This document shows, piece after piece, positions 41,331 to 49,683 of a DNA stretch of 64,000 nt (its first letter is position 1; every line of letters begins with the position of its first letter). Origin of the DNA: JBCCXL01 sp039191605. GTDB taxonomy: Bacteria; Acidobacteriota; Thermoanaerobaculia; Multivoradales; JAHZIX01. The DNA lies in assembly GCA_039191605.1 (NCBI GenBank), contig JBCCXL010000004.1:286081-350080 (forward strand). The letters are read 5' to 3'. The notes beneath the pieces are model-generated. The model did no database searches. It worked only from the letters and a program-made list of their open reading frames with translations, and was not told the DNA's origin. The position numbers and the translations under genes were made by a program.

Positions 41331-42794
41331 ATGACCCAAGCCCTCAAAGTTGGCCTCTTCGTTACCGTCTGCCTGGCGGTGCTCGCCTACCTGGTGATCG
41401 AGGTCGAGGATCTCCGACTCTTCCCCGGTGAGCAGCAGCGGGTCTCGGCGGTCTTCGACTCGGTGGTCGGTCTCGACAACAAGGCTCCGGTGCGGGTTGC
41501 CGGAGTGCGGGTCGGCCGCGTCACCGGCATCACCCTGGAGGGCGCCCGCGCCCGGGTGGATATGCTGCTGGAGCAGCCGGTCCCCCTCACCGAGGGCAGC
41601 CTCGCCGTGATCGCCAACGTGGGGATCCTGGGGGACAAATACGTTCGCCTGCTGCCGGGACCACCGGGGGCCGCACCGCTGCCACCGGAGCCCACCCTCC
41701 CGGGCTCGGCGCCACCGAGCTTCGACGAGACCCTCGCCAAGCTCAACGACATCGGCGATTCCGTCGGCTCTATCACCGGCGACTTAGCGCAGAACGACGT
41801 CGCCTCCCAGATCTCCCGACTGCTGGACAACCTCGAGGCCACCAGCGCCGACATCCGCCAGCTGGTGTCCGCCAACCGCGGCCAGGTGGACGCCACCGTC
41901 GCCAACTTCGAGGCCTTCTCTGCCACCCTCGCCCGGGAGCTACCGGGACTCACGGAACAGATGCGGGCCCTCCTTGCCCAAGTGGACAGCGTGGTGGCCG
42001 AGAACCGGGATGAGCTCAACACCGGCCTCTCGAACATCGCCGAGATCACCGAGCAAATCCAGACCTCGGTGGACAACCTCAACGACATCTCCACCCAGGT
42101 AGCTTCCGGCGAAGGCAGCCTCGGCAAGCTGGTCTACGACGACACCGCCCACGACCAGCTGGTGGGCACCCTGGACTCCATCGAGAGCGGCGTCGACAAC
42201 CTCTCGGACACCCTCGGCCGGGTGCAGAAGGTGCAGTTCCGCCTCGGCCTGGAGGGCGCCTACTACGAGAAGCCGGAAGAGAACCGCACCGCGGTGACCC
42301 TCGACGTCGACCCCGGCAGCGGCGGATCTCGCTTCTACCGGGTCGCCCTGGTGGACGATCCCCGCGGCCGCAGCCGCACCACCACCGACTTCATCACCAC
42401 CACGCTGCCGGACGGCACGGTGGAAGAGACCAGCATTCGCCGGGTGCGGGTGGACGACGATTTCACCCTCTCCGCCCAATTCGGTTTCCGCCTCGATCGG
42501 GTCAACCTGCGGGCCGGGCTCTTCGAATCCTCCGGCGGCGCCGCCGTGGACTACTTCGTCGACCCCGATCGCCGCTGGCGCGTCTCCCTGGAGGCCTTCG
42601 ACTTCTCCCGGGAGAACGATCTCGATCCCCGACTGCGGCTCACCACCCGCTGGGACGTGCACGAGAACCTCTACCTTCTCGGTGGCTACGACGATCCGCT
42701 GGAGAGTGAGTTTTCCTCTGTCTTCCTGGGCGCCGGAGTGTCCTGGAGCGACGATGACCTGAAATATCTGCTGGGCTCGGTGCCCAGCTTCTAA
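41331..42794 (+). CDS. MCE (MlaD-type) lipid-transport protein with extra C-terminal strand-rich domain
   Basis: A 487-residue protein. An N-terminal helix (about 5-24) anchors it. The MCE domain (about 35-112) shows VVGLDNKAPVRVAGVRVGRV and VGILGDKYVRLLPG. A long helical region (about 130-300) follows, with repeated heptads such as LPGLTEQMRALLAQVDSVVA and NLNDISTQVASGEGSLGKLV, expected to form the tube or needle. The last about 180 residues are strand-rich with aromatic ends (RLGLEGAYYEKPE, VNLRAGLFESSGG, NLYLLGGYDDPLE, SVFLGAGVSW), resembling a small outer-membrane barrel. Standard MlaD (about 180 residues) lacks the last two parts. It is the third gene of the mla operon. Confidence 0.88.
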   Translation: MTQALKVGLFVTVCLAVLAYLVIEVEDLRLFPGEQQRVSAVFDSVVGLDNKAPVRVAGVRVGRVTGITLEGARARVDMLLEQPVPLTEGSLAVIANVGILGDKYVRLLPGPPGAAPLPPEPTLPGSAPPSFDETLAKLNDIGDSVGSITGDLAQNDVASQISRLLDNLEATSADIRQLVSANRGQVDATVANFEAFSATLARELPGLTEQMRALLAQVDSVVAENRDELNTGLSNIAEITEQIQTSVDNLNDISTQVASGEGSLGKLVYDDTAHDQLVGTLDSIESGVDNLSDTLGRVQKVQFRLGLEGAYYEKPEENRTAVTLDVDPGSGGSRFYRVALVDDPRGRSRTTTDFITTTLPDGTVEETSIRRVRVDDDFTLSAQFGFRLDRVNLRAGLFESSGGAAVDYFVDPDRRWRVSLEAFDFSRENDLDPRLRLTTRWDVHENLYLLGGYDDPLESEFSSVFLGAGVSWSDDDLKYLLGSVPSF

Positions 42795-42807
42795 GGCAGA
42801 CTGAACC

Positions 42808-43458
42808 ATGGACTTAGTGCACGCCGCCCAAGTACCCGCCGGGGAGGGTCCCTTCCCCACCCTCGTCGCCCTTCACGGCTGGGGCGCCAGCGCCCAGGAT
42901 CTCCTCGGCCTGGCTCCCCACCTCGCCGGCGGCCGGCTCCAGGTGCTCTGCCCCCAAGGGCCGGTCAGCGTCCCTCTGGGGCCCGGCCATCAAGGCTTCG
43001 GCTGGTTTCCGCTGGTGCCGGGGCAGCCGCCGGACCCGGTGGCCTTCGCCAAGGCGTCCACCAGCCTCAAAGGCTTTATCGACCAGGCCCTGGAACGCTA
43101 CCCCATCGACCCTCGGCGGCTCGCGGTGCTCGGCTTCTCTCAGGGCGGAATCATGGCCTACGACCTCGCCCTGCGCTGGCCGGCAACCTTCTGTGGCCTG
43201 GCGGCTCTCTCCAGCTGGCTGCCTCAGGAACTTGCCCAGCACCTGCCGCGAGAGCCCGAGGCGCGGGATCTCCCGACCCTGGTGATCCACGGCACGGAGG
43301 ATTCCGTGGTGCCCGTCGAGCGCGGTCGGGAGAGTCGCACCAACCTCGAATCCTTCGGCGTGCAGCTCACCTACGAGGAATTCCCCATGGGCCACGAGAT
43401 CCGGCCGGCGGCACTGGCCTCGGTGGAGCGCTGGATCCAGGGCTGCCTGCTGCCCTGA
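42808..43458 (+). CDS. Phospholipase/carboxylesterase-type alpha/beta hydrolase
   Basis: A 216-residue serine hydrolase of the acyl-protein-thioesterase-like family. Oxyanion region LVALHGWGASAQD, nucleophile elbow LGFSQGGIMAYDLAL, acid in IHGTEDSVVPVERG and histidine in FPMGHEIRPAAL are all present. There is no signal peptide, so it should act in the cytoplasm on carboxyl esters or lysophospholipids. It starts 13 bp after the MCE gene and is probably cotranscribed, which suggests a link with lipid turnover; that link is inference. Confidence 0.9.
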   Translation: MDLVHAAQVPAGEGPFPTLVALHGWGASAQDLLGLAPHLAGGRLQVLCPQGPVSVPLGPGHQGFGWFPLVPGQPPDPVAFAKASTSLKGFIDQALERYPIDPRRLAVLGFSQGGIMAYDLALRWPATFCGLAALSSWLPQELAQHLPREPEARDLPTLVIHGTEDSVVPVERGRESRTNLESFGVQLTYEEFPMGHEIRPAALASVERWIQGCLLP

Positions 43459-43874
43459 GTCTTGCCCGCGAGGCGCCGGATACTTAGGCACAGGCGGAAA
43501 CAGAGGTGGAGACGGTGGCAGGCGGGAAGACAGGGCGAGACTGAGCTTTTGCCGGCAACTCGACTCGCGGAGATTCGAAATAGAGCCTTGCTGAAGGCGA
43601 GAAGCTCCACGGAGCAGCGATAGGAAGCCGCGGTGGACGAAACAAGGAGCGCCCCCGCCGCGTAGATCCTGATCGACAGCCACCGACGAGCTTCGGCGAA
43701 GCTTCAGCCGACTCTCAAAGCAGCCTGAACGGGCATAAACCCTTGCGGGCAGCAGGTTAGAGAGGTCGTCCCCCGTCTCTGTCCACCGACCTGTCGGCCC
43801 CCGATCCGCCGGCCCCGATCCATTGGCCCCGGTCGTCGTCTTCCCTCCCGTCTCTACTCAGCGAGGAGTGCCCT
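43459..43874. other. Intergenic region downstream of the mla operon
   Basis: A 416-bp stretch without a supported gene. I see no strong hairpin. GATCCGCCGGCCCCGATCC-like near-repeats lie close to 43804-43825. The GAGGAG ribosome site of the next gene (43861-43866) closes it. Confidence 0.45.
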
Positions 43875-44624
43875 ATGTCGCCGCGAGATATCCCCGCCGC
43901 ACCCAGCAGCCAACCCACCCTGATCGAGGCTCCGGGCACCAGCTCCGGGGATGCCTCGACTCTCGACCTACTGCGGCCGCATACGCCTCGGGTGAATCTC
44001 CTCCGAGCGTTCACTCTCGGCCTCTTGGCTCTCGTCGTCTCTCTCTCCCCCACCCCGGCGCAGGCTCAGGGGGACTCCTTCGAGCTCACCGTCTTCGGCG
44101 GCGTGCGCAGCGACGGCGACTTCACCGCCGACTCCGTCCTGCTGGACCGCTTCTCCGACAGCTTCGAGGTGGACTCGGCAGAGGTCGTCGGCCTCTCCGC
44201 CGACTGGCCGCTGTCGCGAAACCTCCATCTCCAGATCTTCTACTCCCGTCAGGAGACGGAGCTCTCGATTTCTGAGGGGGCCTTCTCCACCCTGATCCCC
44301 GTGACCGACATCGACATCTCCTACCTCCAGGGAGGCTTCCTGTGGATCGGCGGACGGGGCGCTACCCGGCCCTACTTCGGCATGTCCGCGGGCTTCGCCC
44401 GCCTCGACCCGGTGGATTCTTCCCTCGGAACCGAAGACACCCTCGCCGGCAGTATCGCCGCGGGCCTCAAGATCTACCCGACGGACCACATCGGCTTCCG
44501 CCTCGAGGCTCGGGCCTATTGGGCGGACCTCGACAACTACGAATACTTCGACCTCTTCTATGACCCCCTGGATGACGATCTCTACCAGGTAGAAGCTACC
44601 GCGGGAGTGATTCTCGCGTTCTGA
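43875..44624 (+). CDS. Predicted outer-membrane beta-barrel protein
   Basis: A 249-residue secreted protein. The signal helix (about 43-63, LLRAFTLGLLALVVSLSPTP) ends in AQAQGD. The mature part alternates hydrophobic and polar residues in strands (FELTVFGGVRSD, LHLQIFYSRQETEL, TRPYFGMSAGFARL, IGFRLEARAYWADL) and ends in an aromatic residue (VILAF), like small eight-stranded barrels of the OmpA/OmpW/opacity type. About 38 residues precede the signal helix, which is unusual, but GAGGAG seven bases before the ATG supports this start; a GTG near 43991 is the alternative. The function is unknown. Confidence 0.78.
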   Translation: MSPRDIPAAPSSQPTLIEAPGTSSGDASTLDLLRPHTPRVNLLRAFTLGLLALVVSLSPTPAQAQGDSFELTVFGGVRSDGDFTADSVLLDRFSDSFEVDSAEVVGLSADWPLSRNLHLQIFYSRQETELSISEGAFSTLIPVTDIDISYLQGGFLWIGGRGATRPYFGMSAGFARLDPVDSSLGTEDTLAGSIAAGLKIYPTDHIGFRLEARAYWADLDNYEYFDLFYDPLDDDLYQVEATAGVILAF

Positions 44625-44731
44625 GGTCCGCTGAATCGTCACGGCCCGCTGGAACGTCCCAGCCTACTGAACCGTCTCTCCAATCGCCGTTCTTCGCATT
44701 CATCCCAAAGCCCTACTCCGAGACTGCCCCC

Positions 44732-45943
44732 ATGCCCAAAGACCTCCTTGGCCGCCTTCTCATGGATCTCGCTGGTGACGCCCTCGGCACCTCCGCCCAC
44801 GGCGTCAGCCCCAAGCAGATGCGCCGGCAGCTCAAGCGCCTGCGCAAGGGCAAGATCTCCCCCCTCGTCGCCCTCGGCGGCGCAGGAGCCCTGGTGGCCC
44901 TCGGTGGCGCTCTGGCCCAGGGCGGCACTCCGTCATCCTCTATGACGAGGGGCACTGCCCCCCAAGGTCCAGCTGCTGGAGGTTCGTCGACCGGAGGCCC
45001 AGCGAATGGAGGCCTGCCGGGGCTGCCGCTACCCACCGCCCCGCGCTCGGCTCCACCCCCTCTGCCGCCACTTCCGGTGGCCCCACCACCCCCCGCCCCC
45101 CACTCTGCGGCTCCTTCACCGCCGCCGGTGCCCCAATCCTTCGCCTCTCCGCCCCCCCTCCCGCCGGAGGCGGGCAGCGCTCCGCCGGTAGCGGCGATCC
45201 CGGCCCAGCCCCAAGAGCCGCCACCGGTTCCAGCCGTCCCGACGACGGTCGCAGCCCCTCAGCCTCTCGGCACGCCGCCAACGGCGGCACCAGCCCCCAA
45301 CGCCCCCACGGTCGACAGAAGGGCCGCCGAGGCGCCGCCGGTAGAGCAAGCTCCAGAGGCCTCATCCCACAACTTGCCGCAGGCATCCCCCCAGAGCTCC
45401 CCGGAAGCGGCCCCACAGAGCTTCCCGCAGGTGATTCCGCTGGATCGAGCGGTGACCATCGCCACCCCGCCACCGATCCCTCTCCCGGTCGAGAAGCCGA
45501 CGCCCCCACCCTGGGATGAGGACCTCGCCCACCGCCTGCTCTACCCCCTGGTGCGCACCCTCATCGCCGCCGCCCTCTGCGACGGGCATCTCTCTCCGGC
45601 AGAGCGAGAGAGCCTCATCGGACACCTCGAAGGATCAGGGCTGAACGACGCCCAGGTCCATCAGGTGCGGCGGGATCTTTCGATGCCCGCCACCCGTCAT
45701 GAGCTTGCGGATCTGCTTCAGGAGACCCTCAGCCTAGAGGATCAGGAGCGCTCCGGGGAGGCTAAGGAGCTGCTCTACCGGGCTGCCCTCGCGGCGATCC
45801 TCATCGATCAGCGCCGAGATCCGGCAGAAGATCGCTGGCTCGCCGGCTTCGCCCGCACCCTGGAGCTGCCGGAGGTCCGGCGACAACGAGCTGATTCCAG
45901 CCCCAGCGATCTCTCTCAGCTGCTGCCGGTGCTCGATACCTAA
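44732..45943 (+). CDS. DUF533/TerB-like protein with proline-rich linker
   Basis: A 403-residue protein. The N-terminus (about 1-65) resembles YebE/DUF533 (MRRQLKRLRKGKISPLVALG, then a hydrophobic glycine-rich helix). A long Pro/Ala/Ser-rich stretch (about 70-265) is low complexity. The C-terminal helical part (about 270-390) matches the TerB-like half of DUF533 (LIAAALCDGHLSPAERESLI, acidic turn at a likely metal site). DUF533 proteins are membrane-associated with unknown function. The linker is much longer than in YebE. Confidence 0.75.
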   Translation: MPKDLLGRLLMDLAGDALGTSAHGVSPKQMRRQLKRLRKGKISPLVALGGAGALVALGGALAQGGTPSSSMTRGTAPQGPAAGGSSTGGPANGGLPGLPLPTAPRSAPPPLPPLPVAPPPPAPHSAAPSPPPVPQSFASPPPLPPEAGSAPPVAAIPAQPQEPPPVPAVPTTVAAPQPLGTPPTAAPAPNAPTVDRRAAEAPPVEQAPEASSHNLPQASPQSSPEAAPQSFPQVIPLDRAVTIATPPPIPLPVEKPTPPPWDEDLAHRLLYPLVRTLIAAALCDGHLSPAERESLIGHLEGSGLNDAQVHQVRRDLSMPATRHELADLLQETLSLEDQERSGEAKELLYRAALAAILIDQRRDPAEDRWLAGFARTLELPEVRRQRADSSPSDLSQLLPVLDT

Positions 45944-46314
45944 GGCGTCTTTCTAGACTCTAGGGCTCTCGACGCACTCCGGCCCCGCAGTGGCCGGCGG
46001 AATCAGGTGGTGACGGGCGATTTCGCCTTATCCAGAAGCTCGAGTGATTCATCCGCCATCCTCCGGCCGCCTTCCCTCGAAGATCTGCAGAAGAAGCATG
46101 CCCTCGCAATGGGGCATTCTCTTAACCCGTCAAACGTAAAGAAATGCGTTGAAAACCTCCGCTTTTCGCGTGAATCGCGGTAGCATCGGCGACCTTTCGC
46201 TTTTCAGTCGGTAGCGATCCTTCCTGGCGCAAATCCGTGCGCAGGCCTCTTCGGTACCGGACATTCTGAAGCCCTTCTGACTCGACCCCGGTGGTCCAGC
46301 GAGGCAGTGACGCC
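45944..46314. other. Intergenic region upstream of the MATE exporter
   Basis: This 371-bp stretch holds no supported gene and no clear hairpin. Its second half is less GC-rich (TTTCGCTTTTCAGTCGGTAGC near 46195), a plausible promoter area without a recognisable motif. Confidence 0.45.
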
Positions 46315-47793
46315 ATGTCATCAAAAAACCACGACCCGATCGACGCCGAGCCGTCGGCTGTGGAGACCACCCAGTCGGGTGCGGAAGCCGCCGATGCTGC
46401 CGCGCCGACCGACTGGTGGTCGACCATCAAACAAGCTCTCAAGGGCTCCGGCGAACAGGACTTCACCTCCGGCCACATCAGCCGCGCGGTGGTGCTGCTG
46501 GCGATCCCCATGGTCCTCGAGATGTCCATGGAATCGATCTTCGCGGTGGTGGACATCTTCTTCGTCACCCGCTTGGGAGCCGCTGCGATCACCACCGTAG
46601 GGCTGACGGAATCGGTGCTCACGGTGGTCTACGCCGTCGCCGTCGGCCTGTGCTTTCCTCTCACCGCGATGGTCGCTCGCCGCATCGGGGAGAAGAACCG
46701 CGAGGGCGCCGCCGTCGCCGCGGTCCAGGGCATCGCCGTCTCTACCCTGATCGCCGTCGGTCTCGGGATCCTCGGCGCGATCTACGCTCCGGACATCCTG
46801 CGCCTGATGGGGGGCGACGACGAAGTGGTGAGCCAGGGTGCCAGCTACACCCGGATCATCATGGCGACCAATGTGGTGATCTTTCTGCTCTTCCTGAACA
46901 ACGCCATCTTTCGCGGCGCCGGAGACGCGGCCATCGCCCTGCGGGCCCTGATGCTCGCCAACGCCATCAACATCGTCCTCGATCCCTGCCTGATCTTCGG
47001 CCTCGGTCCCTTCCCGGAGATGGGCATCACCGGCGCCGCGGTGGCGACCTCCATCGGTCGCGGCATCGGCGTCGCGTATCAGCTGTGGCGCCTCACCGAC
47101 GGCACCGGGCGAATCGTGCTGCGGCGGCGCCACCTCAAGATGGTTCCCGAAGTGATGGTGCGCCTGGTGCGGCTCTCCTTCGGCGGCATCGGCCAGAACC
47201 TCATCGCTACCGCCAGCTGGATCGCCCTGGTGCGCATCATCGCCACCTTCGGCACCACCGCGGTGGCGGGCTACACCATCGGCGTGCGGGTGATCATCTT
47301 CGCCCTGCTCCCGGCGTGGGGCTTGGCCAACGCCGCCGCTACCCTGGTGGGGCAAAACCTCGGAGCCAAGAAGCCAGACCGAGCGGAGCGCTCGGTGTAC
47401 GTCGCGGGGTGGTTCAACATGGCCTTCCTCGGCAGCGTCACCCTGATCTTCCTGTTCGCGCCGCAGGCGGTGGTGGGGATCTTCGCACCACCGCCGGAGG
47501 TCTTCTCCATCGCCGTCGCCTGCCTGCGAATCATCGCCTTCGGCTATGTCTTCTACGCCTGGGAGATGGTCACCATTCAGGCCTTCAACGGCGCCGGCGA
47601 CACCCTCACCCCCACCTGGATCAACTTCGGCTGCTTCTGGCTACTGCAGATCCCTCTGGCCTGGGCGCTGGCGATTCCGGGTGGTTACGGTCCGTCGGGG
47701 GTCTTCGCCGCCATCGCCATCTCCTACTCCGTCTCCGCGGTGGTCGGCATTTTGCTCTTCCGCCGCGGCCGCTGGAAGATGAAGGAAGTGTGA
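46315..47793 (+). CDS. MATE-family multidrug/Na+ antiporter
   Basis: A 492-residue exporter of the MATE (NorM/DinF-like) family with 12 predicted helices after a hydrophilic first 55 residues. Family segments are VVDIFFVTRLGAAAITTVGL, FRGAGDAAIALRALMLANAI, FGLGPFPEMGITGAAVATSI and NGAGDTLTPTWINFGCFW. It uses an ion gradient to expel cationic drugs or metabolites. I start at the ATG at 46315 (GAGG nine bases upstream); a GTG at 46291 is open too. Its stop overlaps the ATG of the Nudix gene (TGATG). Confidence 0.9.
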   Translation: MSSKNHDPIDAEPSAVETTQSGAEAADAAAPTDWWSTIKQALKGSGEQDFTSGHISRAVVLLAIPMVLEMSMESIFAVVDIFFVTRLGAAAITTVGLTESVLTVVYAVAVGLCFPLTAMVARRIGEKNREGAAVAAVQGIAVSTLIAVGLGILGAIYAPDILRLMGGDDEVVSQGASYTRIIMATNVVIFLLFLNNAIFRGAGDAAIALRALMLANAINIVLDPCLIFGLGPFPEMGITGAAVATSIGRGIGVAYQLWRLTDGTGRIVLRRRHLKMVPEVMVRLVRLSFGGIGQNLIATASWIALVRIIATFGTTAVAGYTIGVRVIIFALLPAWGLANAAATLVGQNLGAKKPDRAERSVYVAGWFNMAFLGSVTLIFLFAPQAVVGIFAPPPEVFSIAVACLRIIAFGYVFYAWEMVTIQAFNGAGDTLTPTWINFGCFWLLQIPLAWALAIPGGYGPSGVFAAIAISYSVSAVVGILLFRRGRWKMKEV

Positions 47794-48449
47794 TGCGACC
47801 GCTGCGGGTGGTGGGGGCAGCGGTCCTCCAGCAGCGGGGGGACGGAGCGGGCTCTGCCCCCCGCCCCCGCTGCCTCGCCGTTCAGCGCAGCGAGACCATG
47901 AACCCTCCGCTGGCCTGGGAATTCCCCGGCGGAAAGATCGAGCCCGGGGAAGATCCCCGCAGCGCCCTGCAGCGGGAGCTGCGGGAGGAGCTCGCTCTCG
48001 AGGTCCTCGTCGGTTCCCACCTCGGCCGCGGCGTCCATCCCCTCTCCCCGAGCCACTCCGAAGCAGGTGCCAGGCAAGTGACCCAGGCCGCCGAGGCAAG
48101 CCCTAAAACAGGTGCCGAAACGGGTGCCAGGCAAGTGACCCAGGCCGCCGAGGCAAGCCCTAAAACAGGTGCCGAAACGGGTGCCAGGCAAGTGACCCAA
48201 GCCGCCGAGGCAGATGCCGAAACAGGTACCAGGCAAGTGATCCTCGACGTCTACCTTTGCTGGCCGCAGACGAGCGCGGAGCTCGAGCTGCGGGAGCATC
48301 GCGCCGCCCGCTGGCTGAGCGCGGAGGAGCTCGACGACGTCCGCTGGGCACCGGCGGACGTACCGATCTTGCCGGCGCTCCGACGACTTCTCTGCGCCGA
48401 GCGAATTCCCCCTCTGCCGGCAAATAGCGGCGGGAAGCTCCCCTCGTAG
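47793..48449 (+). CDS. Nudix hydrolase (MutT-like) with a repeat-derived insertion
   Basis: A 218-residue protein in the MutT/CTP-pyrophosphohydrolase group. The Nudix box spans G47-A68 with the core RELREEL; the usual glycine near its end is alanine. Strand segments MRPLRVVGAAVLQQ and ILDVYLCWPQTS and the C-terminal LSAEELDDVRWAPADVPIL fit the fold. Between the box and the next strand lies an insertion of about 55 residues (about 92-147) made of 19-residue units starting GARQVTQAAEAS. It is encoded by a DNA repeat whose core resembles the intergenic REP element of this window. It probably hydrolyses an oxidised or unusual nucleotide. The start overlaps the MATE stop. Confidence 0.88.
   Translation: MRPLRVVGAAVLQQRGDGAGSAPRPRCLAVQRSETMNPPLAWEFPGGKIEPGEDPRSALQRELREELALEVLVGSHLGRGVHPLSPSHSEAGARQVTQAAEASPKTGAETGARQVTQAAEASPKTGAETGARQVTQAAEADAETGTRQVILDVYLCWPQTSAELELREHRAARWLSAEELDDVRWAPADVPILPALRRLLCAERIPPLPANSGGKLPS
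48066..48243. repeat. 57-bp coding repeats with REP-like core inside the Nudix gene
   Basis: Core GGTGCCAGGCAAGTGACC starts at 48066, 48123 and 48180 (57-bp period); a variant (GGTACCAGGCAAGTGATCC) follows at 48225 after 45 bp. The two complete 57-bp units are almost identical. The period is a multiple of three and the frame stays open. The core matches a single intergenic copy near 59836. Confidence 0.92.
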
Positions 48450-48480
48450 CCGGCTAGGGGGCTCAGCTCTTCGTCGCTGT

Positions 48481-49683
48481 CTAGTAGTTGTCTGGATTCC
48501 CGGTCTGGAAGACGACGATGCGGTCGCCCTCGGCGAAAGCTCCTTCCGCCGCCAGATCCTGCACCGCCGCCCAGCAGGCGGCTCCCTCCGGACCGACCCG
48601 CAGACCTTCCTGACGGGCGAGATCCTGCGTGATCTCCGGAAGGCGAGACTCCTCGACGGCCAGGGCGCGACCGTCGGTCTCGTAGAGAGCCTTCAGCACC
48701 AGAAAGTCGCCGATAGCCTTCGGCACCCGCAATCCCCACACCTCGGTCTGAGCATCCTGCCAGGGCTCCGCCGCCGGAGCACCGGCCTCAAATGCCCGCA
48801 CCAGCGGCGCGCAGCCCGCCATCTGCACTACGACGAAGCGTGGACGGCGCCCGGGAGGAAGCAGCCCCAACGCCTCGAGCTCAGCAAAGGCCTTATGCAT
48901 GCCGACGATGCCGGTGCCGCCGCCGGTGGGGTAGACGATCCACTCCGGCAGCTCCCAGTGCCCCGAAGCGTCTCCGAGGAGCTGTCCGAATTGCTCCGCC
49001 AGCTCTAGCCCCATGGTTTTCTTGCCCTCCACCCGATAGGGCTCCTTGAGGGTCGACAGTCCCCAGTAGCCCTGGGGATGAGCTGCCAGCAACGCGCCGG
49101 CCTCCACCAGAGTGCCGGGAGATTCCAGCACCTCTGCCCCCATCTCCCGACAGCGGCGAGCGACCACCGGCGGAGTATCCTCCGGCACCGCGATGCGGCT
49201 CGGCAGCCCCGCCGCGGCGGCATAGGTGGTCAGCGCGATGGCCGCGTTCCCGGCGCTCGCCAGCTCGACTCCCGGGGCCCCCAACTCCACCGCCCGATTC
49301 ACCGCCATGGTGAGGCCGCGGGCCTTGAAGGAGCCGGTGGGGTTGCCCCCTTCTTCCTTGAACCAGGCCCGAGTGCCCGGCGGTGCACCGCGCCGCACCG
49401 ACAACAGCGGAGTGCCCCCGGCGCCAAGATCGATGCGCTCCTCGAAGCGCGCCAGGGGCAGGAGCTCGCGGTAGCGCCACAGGTTCCAGGGCCGCGACGC
49501 CAAACGCTGGCGTAGGATCTCGCCGCGCTGAGGATCCAGCGCATAGTCCACCAGCCATGGCGCCCCGTCGGGGGAGAGAAAGTTGGGCTCATCCAGCGCC
49601 GCCGTCGCTTCGGTGCGCGAGCAGCGCAGCCGCTGAGCCCATCGCTGCTCGCCCGAAGCGTCTTCCGTCACCTTCTCACTCAC
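48481..49683 (-). CDS. Threonine-synthase-like PLP enzyme (second type)
   Basis: A 400-residue fold-type II PLP enzyme of the archaeal/plant-like threonine synthase group. The PLP lysine is K120 in NPTGSFKARGLTMAV; SAGNAAIALTTYAAAAG is the cofactor-ring loop, YPTGGGTGIVGMHKAF the phosphate-binding glycines and FQTGNPDNY closes the protein. The N-terminal region (about 20-60) carries CSRTEATAALDEPNFLSPDG, where relatives have a CxxC-like or zinc-like segment. The GTG start overlaps the stop of the upstream hydrolase-like gene (GTGA, 49680-49683). The genome also has thrC in thrABC, so this one may act on another hydroxy-amino acid phosphate, or be a dehydratase-like paralogue. Confidence 0.82.
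   Translation of the reverse strand: MSEKVTEDASGEQRWAQRLRCSRTEATAALDEPNFLSPDGAPWLVDYALDPQRGEILRQRLASRPWNLWRYRELLPLARFEERIDLGAGGTPLLSVRRGAPPGTRAWFKEEGGNPTGSFKARGLTMAVNRAVELGAPGVELASAGNAAIALTTYAAAAGLPSRIAVPEDTPPVVARRCREMGAEVLESPGTLVEAGALLAAHPQGYWGLSTLKEPYRVEGKKTMGLELAEQFGQLLGDASGHWELPEWIVYPTGGGTGIVGMHKAFAELEALGLLPPGRRPRFVVVQMAGCAPLVRAFEAGAPAAEPWQDAQTEVWGLRVPKAIGDFLVLKALYETDGRALAVEESRLPEITQDLARQEGLRVGPEGAACWAAVQDLAAEGAFAEGDRIVVFQTGNPDNY

Noticed and set aside
46321..47355. 344-codon minus-strand frame opposite the MATE gene
   Set aside because: Antisense shadow rich in Asp, His and Gly, without motif or ribosome site.
46416..47792. Long open frame in the third phase over the MATE gene, continuous with the Nudix gene
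   Set aside because: The first 459 codons are an arginine- and histidine-rich shadow of the MATE gene. Only the part from the ATG at 47793 is real.
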